A program made the translations under genes and the position numbers. The notes beneath the pieces were generated by a model. The model saw only the letters and a program-made list of their open reading frames with translations, did no database searches and was not told the origin of the DNA. This document shows, piece by piece, positions 6,553 to 10,105 of a DNA stretch of 10,105 nucleotides; within the stretch, counting starts at the first letter, position 1, and each line of letters opens with the position of its first letter. This stretch comes from Bacillota bacterium (GTDB taxonomy: Bacteria; Bacillota; Bacilli; Bacillales; Cytobacillaceae), in NCBI GenBank assembly GCA_023389895.1, contig JAEWDX010000248.1, positions 1 to 10,105 of the forward strand. The letters are read 5' to 3'.

Positions 6553-7551
6553 ATGAAACGAAAAATTCTTGAGGTACATGATTTAAAGGTTCAATTTAAA
6601 ACACCAAATGGGGTCATTCAGCCTGTAAACGGAGTGGACTTTCAAGTATATGAAGGGGAAACGCTTGGAATTGTAGGTGAATCAGGGTGCGGGAAAAGTG
6701 TAACCTCCTTAGCTGTAATGGGACTTTTACCAAAGCCAATTGGTTATGTGGCAGAAGGGGAAATTAGGTTAGAAGAGAAAGAAATTTCCCGCTTAAAAGA
6801 TTCTGAGATGAGAAGATTAAGAGGGAACGATCTTGCGATGATTTTCCAAGAGCCAATGACCTCATTAAATCCTGTGTTTACTATTGGAGAGCAGTTAAGC
6901 GAGCCTCTGAAACAACATTTAAAGCTAAAGAAGAATCAAATACGGAAACGAATCATAGAAATGTTACAGCTTGTTGGAATTCCAAGGGCTGAGGAAATCA
7001 TCGATGAATACCCGCATCAGCTTTCAGGTGGAATGAGGCAGAGGGTGATGATCTCTTTGGCGATGCTTTGTCAACCTAAACTATTGATTGCAGATGAGCC
7101 GACTACAGCTTTGGATGTTACCATTCAAGCACAAATTTTAGAGTTAATAAAAAAAATCAAGACAGAAAGTCAAATGGCGATGATGCTAATTACTCATGAT
7201 CTCGGAGTCGTAGCTGAAATGTGTGATCGTGTAATCGTCATGTATGCTGGACAAATCGTTGAAAATACAGATGTCAGAACATTATTTAATAAGCCGAAGC
7301 ATCCATATTCCCAAGGATTATTAGCTTCCTTACCAAAATCAAATGATAGAAAACAAGATATATATTCTATTAAAGGGAATGTTCCTCGTCCAGATGAACT
7401 TCCAAAGGGTTGTGCGTTCTCCACTCGTTGCCCTAAAGTATTTGATAAATGTTTGGATGAAAGACCGCCGCTTTTTGTACATGAAAATCAAGCATGTCGA
7501 TGCTGGTTATATGAGACTGAGAGTAAGGGGGTGATTGCAAGTGCAAAATGA
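6553..7551 (+). CDS. ABC transporter ATP-binding protein, DppD/OppD type
   Basis: A 332-residue ATPase that powers import together with the next gene product. Walker A is GESGCGKS (42-49), the Q-loop glutamine is Q99 (IFQEP), the signature is LSGGMRQ (157-163), Walker B is LLIADEP (177-183) with catalytic E182, and the switch histidine is H215. All key residues are intact. The C-terminal oligopeptide/dipeptide transporter extension (about 235-325) carries PKHPYSQGLL and four cysteines (C287, C293, C300, and C315 or C317) spaced as in family members that bind an iron-sulfur cluster. A start ten codons earlier, at 6523, is possible; the ATG at 6553 gives the usual MKRKILEVHDL beginning. The gene end overlaps the start of the next ATPase by 11 bases, which suggests coupled translation. 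Confidence 0.92.
   Translation: MKRKILEVHDLKVQFKTPNGVIQPVNGVDFQVYEGETLGIVGESGCGKSVTSLAVMGLLPKPIGYVAEGEIRLEEKEISRLKDSEMRRLRGNDLAMIFQEPMTSLNPVFTIGEQLSEPLKQHLKLKKNQIRKRIIEMLQLVGIPRAEEIIDEYPHQLSGGMRQRVMISLAMLCQPKLLIADEPTTALDVTIQAQILELIKKIKTESQMAMMLITHDLGVVAEMCDRVIVMYAGQIVENTDVRTLFNKPKHPYSQGLLASLPKSNDRKQDIYSIKGNVPRPDELPKGCAFSTRCPKVFDKCLDERPPLFVHENQACRCWLYETESKGVIASAK
7525..7534 (+). promoter_or_regulatory. Ribosome binding site fixing the GTG start of the second ATPase
   Basis: AAGGGGGTGA closely follows the AAGGAGGTGA anti-16S complement. Counting from its G-run, the GTG at 7541 is 9 bases away, while the TTG at 7535 is only 3 bases away and partly inside it. This favours GTG. The site lies within the coding end of the first ATPase. 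Confidence 0.7.
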
Positions 7552-8509
7552 AGCCCTTTTAGAAGTGAAACAATTAAAAAAGTATTATGAAATTAATCAA
7601 GGTTGGTTCAAGGAAAATACGCAAGTTAAGGCAGTTGATGATGTTTCATTTTCTGTGATGAAGGGAGAAACATTTGGACTTGTTGGAGAGAGCGGCTGCG
7701 GAAAATCTACGACAGGAAGAACTATTTTACGATTAAATAATCCTACTAATGGACAAATATTATTTGAAGGTAAGGATATTAATCTTCTTCCTTATGAAGA
7801 AATGAGAAAGTTAAGAAGGAAAATGCAGATGGTGTTCCAAGATCCTTATGCATCACTAAACCCTAAGAAAACAATCAGACAGCTATTAACGGAGCCATTA
7901 CGTGTACATGGATTATATACCAAAAAGGAAAGAGAACAAAAAGTGGTAGAGATGTTAGAGATTGTTGGACTATCGGAATATCACATGGATCGATATCCAC
8001 ATGAATTCTCAGGCGGTCAACGGCAGAGAATCGGTATTGCACGGGCTGTCATTTTAAATCCAGAGTTAATAGTAGCAGATGAACCGGTTTCTGCATTAGA
8101 TGTATCTGTTCAATCACAAGTGATCAATCTTTTATTGAAATTACAAAAAGAGTTTCAACTAACCTATCTTTTCATTTCCCATGATTTAGGGGTTGTAAAA
8201 CATATTACCGATCGAGTAGCTGTGATGTATTTAGGGAAAATTGTTGAGTTGGCTGAAACAGAAGAATTATTTGAAAATCCGAAACATCCATATACGAAAG
8301 CCTTGATTTCTGCGGAACCTATTAATCATCCAGATGAAAAAAAAGAAAGAATTATTTTGACAGGTGATGTACCTAGTCCAGCGAATCCACCGCAAGGCTG
8401 TACATTCCATCCTCGCTGTCGTGAATGTATGGAGATTTGTAAAACGGAGAAACCGCAAGCTATTACGTTAGAAAATGGTCATACAGTGGCTTGCCACTTA
8501 TATGCATAA
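7541..8509 (+). CDS. ABC transporter ATP-binding protein, DppF/OppF type
   Basis: A 322-residue ATPase, partner of the preceding one. Walker A is GESGCGKS (49-56), Q-loop Q100 (VFQDP), signature FSGGQRQ (156-162), Walker B LIVADEP (176-182) with E181, and switch histidine H214. The insertion GWFKENTQVKAVDDV (21-35) before the first strand is typical of the OppF/DppF branch. The C-terminal extension has NPKHPYTKALISAEP and cysteines C287, C293, C300 and C318 in the iron-sulfur-type spacing, plus an extra C296. The start is GTG at 7541, chosen by the ribosome binding site just upstream. It overlaps the previous gene by 11 bases and is followed after 23 bases by a hydrolase gene. Confidence 0.92.
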   Translation: MQNEALLEVKQLKKYYEINQGWFKENTQVKAVDDVSFSVMKGETFGLVGESGCGKSTTGRTILRLNNPTNGQILFEGKDINLLPYEEMRKLRRKMQMVFQDPYASLNPKKTIRQLLTEPLRVHGLYTKKEREQKVVEMLEIVGLSEYHMDRYPHEFSGGQRQRIGIARAVILNPELIVADEPVSALDVSVQSQVINLLLKLQKEFQLTYLFISHDLGVVKHITDRVAVMYLGKIVELAETEELFENPKHPYTKALISAEPINHPDEKKERIILTGDVPSPANPPQGCTFHPRCRECMEICKTEKPQAITLENGHTVACHLYA

Positions 8510-8532
8510 AAAAGAAAGAGGAGCGATTAAAT

Positions 8533-9714
8533 ATGTTGTTATCTATTCCAAAACAAGAAATTTTAGAGCGTCAAACGAAGTTTTATTCTCAATTAAAGGA
8601 CAAGAATATTGATTGTGCTGTTTTATTTAGTGTCACAGATATTTTTTATCTGACCGGCTTTCATTTTCATCCGACAGAGCGTCCAATTGGATTTTTTATT
8701 GATTCCCAACAAAAAACTCATCTTTTTGTTCCTGCTCTTGAACATGAACACGCAGAAGAATTCGCCTTTGTTGATTTTGTCCATTCATATCCAGAATACC
8801 CAGGCTTACGACATCCAATGGAATATTTCAAAGATGCTTTACATGAAGCGCAATTTGAAGGGAAAATAGTTGGTTATGATGCGAATGGCTATGGTTCCCC
8901 AATGGGGTATAGAGGTCCTTCCGTTAGCGACATCTTAAGTGCAAAAGAATTTATCTCCATTAAAGGATTAGTGGAGGAAATGCGTCTTATTAAGTCAAAA
9001 GCTGAAATTGAATTAATTAAAGAGTCTTGTCGCTGGGGAAATCTTGCCCATCGTTTACTGCAAAAATATTCAAAGCCAGGGTTAAGTGAAATTGAGATTA
9101 CGAGCAAGGCATCATCAGAGGCAACAATGGCAATGATTGAAACATTAGGTCCTGAATATAAGCCACATGGAAATACAGCTTTTGCTATTTTCCGTGGCCA
9201 AGTTGGCGAAATGTCGGCATTTCCTCACGCTGTCACGCAAAATATCGTACTGAAAAAAGGTAATACATTAGTGACAGGTGCTGCTGCAGATGTATGGGGG
9301 TATCATAGCGAACTTGAACGGACAATGTTTGTCCAGGAAGCAAGTAAAGAACAAGAAAAATATTTTCATATTATGTATGAGGCTCAAGAAGTGGCATTTA
9401 AAGCGATTAAACCAGGCGCACCTTGTTCGGTAGTAGAACAGGCAGTACAACAATATTTTAAAGAAGCTGGTGTCGAACATCTAGTTCAGCATCATACAGG
9501 ACATGCAATCGGATTATTAGGACATGAAGCTCCATTCTTTGATTTAGGTGATCAAACGATTATGCAACCAGGAATGGTTTTTACAATTGAGCCTGGTATT
9601 TATGTTAGAGGTTTAGGTGGCTTTAGACATTCTGATACAGTTGTTGTAACGGAAAATGGGATGGAGATGCTTACTTACTATCCAAGAGATTTGCAGTCAT
9701 TAATTTGTTATTAA
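8533..9714 (+). CDS. M24-fold (creatinase/aminopeptidase P-like) hydrolase lacking canonical metal ligands
   Basis: A 393-residue protein with an N-terminal creatinase-type domain (about 8-150, with FYLTGF at 38-43 and TERP at 48-51) and a C-terminal pita-bread domain (about 165-390). In metal-dependent M24 peptidases five ligands (D, D, H, E, E) bind the metals. Here the aligned residues are T248, E260, H324, E353 and S367, so three are changed. H232 (FPHAVT), E262 (HSELERT) and H324 (TGHAIG) fall at the positions and even the numbers I recall for metal-free creatinase, with E353 matching its later Glu. Creatinase residues that hold creatine seem altered (T48 and F335 here). The enzyme is probably cytoplasmic, since no signal is seen. 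The ATG at 8533 has GAGGAG nine bases upstream; an in-frame ATG at 8491 lies inside the previous gene and has no such site. Automated pipelines would call it Xaa-Pro peptidase; that may be wrong. Confidence 0.88.
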   Translation: MLLSIPKQEILERQTKFYSQLKDKNIDCAVLFSVTDIFYLTGFHFHPTERPIGFFIDSQQKTHLFVPALEHEHAEEFAFVDFVHSYPEYPGLRHPMEYFKDALHEAQFEGKIVGYDANGYGSPMGYRGPSVSDILSAKEFISIKGLVEEMRLIKSKAEIELIKESCRWGNLAHRLLQKYSKPGLSEIEITSKASSEATMAMIETLGPEYKPHGNTAFAIFRGQVGEMSAFPHAVTQNIVLKKGNTLVTGAAADVWGYHSELERTMFVQEASKEQEKYFHIMYEAQEVAFKAIKPGAPCSVVEQAVQQYFKEAGVEHLVQHHTGHAIGLLGHEAPFFDLGDQTIMQPGMVFTIEPGIYVRGLGGFRHSDTVVVTENGMEMLTYYPRDLQSLICY

Positions 9715-9774
9715 TATGAATCTATTGAGTTCTAGTGATGAGAGAAATAATAAATCTTTTGAAGAGGTGAGAAA

Positions 9775-10105
9775 ATGGAGAAATTATTTTCCATACTTGA
9801 CGAATTATATGAAGAAATGGTTATACTTCGCAGGCATTTTCATGAGCACCCGGAGCTAGGGTTCGAAGAAGTTGAAACACCAGCATTTGTTGCTAAGTAT
9901 CATCGAAGTCTTGGTTTGAAGGTGAGTGAAGGTGTTGGAGGTCGAGGAGTAGTTGCTACACTAGAAGGTGGGAAGCCTGGCAAGACGGTTGCCTTACGCG
10001 CTGATTTTGATGCGCTTCCAATTCAAGAGGAAAACGATATTCCATACAAGTCAAAGCAAGACGGGGTGATGCATGCATGTGGGCATGATGGTCATACAGC
10101 AACAT
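9775..10105 (+). CDS. M20 family amidohydrolase/peptidase, N-terminal part (cut by window edge)
   Basis: The first 110 residues of an M20-type metal-dependent amidohydrolase, a family that removes acyl groups from N-acyl amino acids or splits dipeptide-like amides. Landmarks are RRHFHEHPELGFEE (19-32), VALRADFDALPIQE (72-85) and the metal-binding HACGHDGHTAT (100-110) with C102, H104 and H107. These point to the M20D branch (aminoacylase, IAA-amino acid hydrolase and hippurate hydrolase relatives). Here the usual Met between the two Asp of ALRADMDALP is Phe. The ATG at 9775 follows GAAGAGGTGA with normal spacing. A 60-base gap from the M24 gene shows no terminator, so it is likely the next gene of the same operon. 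The rest lies beyond the window. Confidence 0.9.
   Translation, partial: MEKLFSILDELYEEMVILRRHFHEHPELGFEEVETPAFVAKYHRSLGLKVSEGVGGRGVVATLEGGKPGKTVALRADFDALPIQEENDIPYKSKQDGVMHACGHDGHTAT

Overview
The window looks like chromosomal DNA from a low-GC Gram-positive bacterium, most likely a Bacillaceae member. The reasons are AT-rich composition, strong AGGAGG-type ribosome binding sites, TTG and GTG starts, a Bacillus-type lipoprotein signal, and an ECF sigma / DUF4179-type anti-sigma pair. I cannot name the species.

Layout, left to right. Positions 1-411 hold no convincing gene. They carry a tandem array of five 52-53 bp units, each containing a 31-nt imperfect hairpin, with eroded remnants on both sides. 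A terminator hairpin (about 407-465) closes a two-gene minus-strand operon: an ECF sigma factor (2269 down to 1760) followed with no gap by its membrane-bound anti-sigma factor (1759 down to 467). An ECF-type promoter that could make the operon self-activating lies at 2299-2326. A 296-bp divergent intergenic region separates this operon from a long plus-strand operon.

The plus-strand operon runs from 2566 off the right edge: a MarR-type regulator, a family 5 solute-binding lipoprotein, two Dpp/Opp-type permeases, two Opp/Dpp-type ATPases, an M24-fold hydrolase, and the start of an M20 amidohydrolase. Gaps are short or genes overlap, except for a stem-loop after the binding protein gene, which is usual where that gene needs higher expression than the membrane genes.

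How it may work together: the lipoprotein captures a peptide-like or N-acyl amino acid-like solute, the permease pair driven by two ATPases imports it, and two cytoplasmic hydrolases break it down. The MarR protein probably controls the operon; a dyad overlaps the -35 box of its promoter. The most interesting protein is the M24-fold enzyme. It has lost three of the five usual metal ligands but keeps His and Glu residues at positions matching the metal-free enzyme creatinase, while residues that hold creatine appear changed. This suggests a metal-independent hydrolase of unknown substrate inside an uptake-and-degradation operon.
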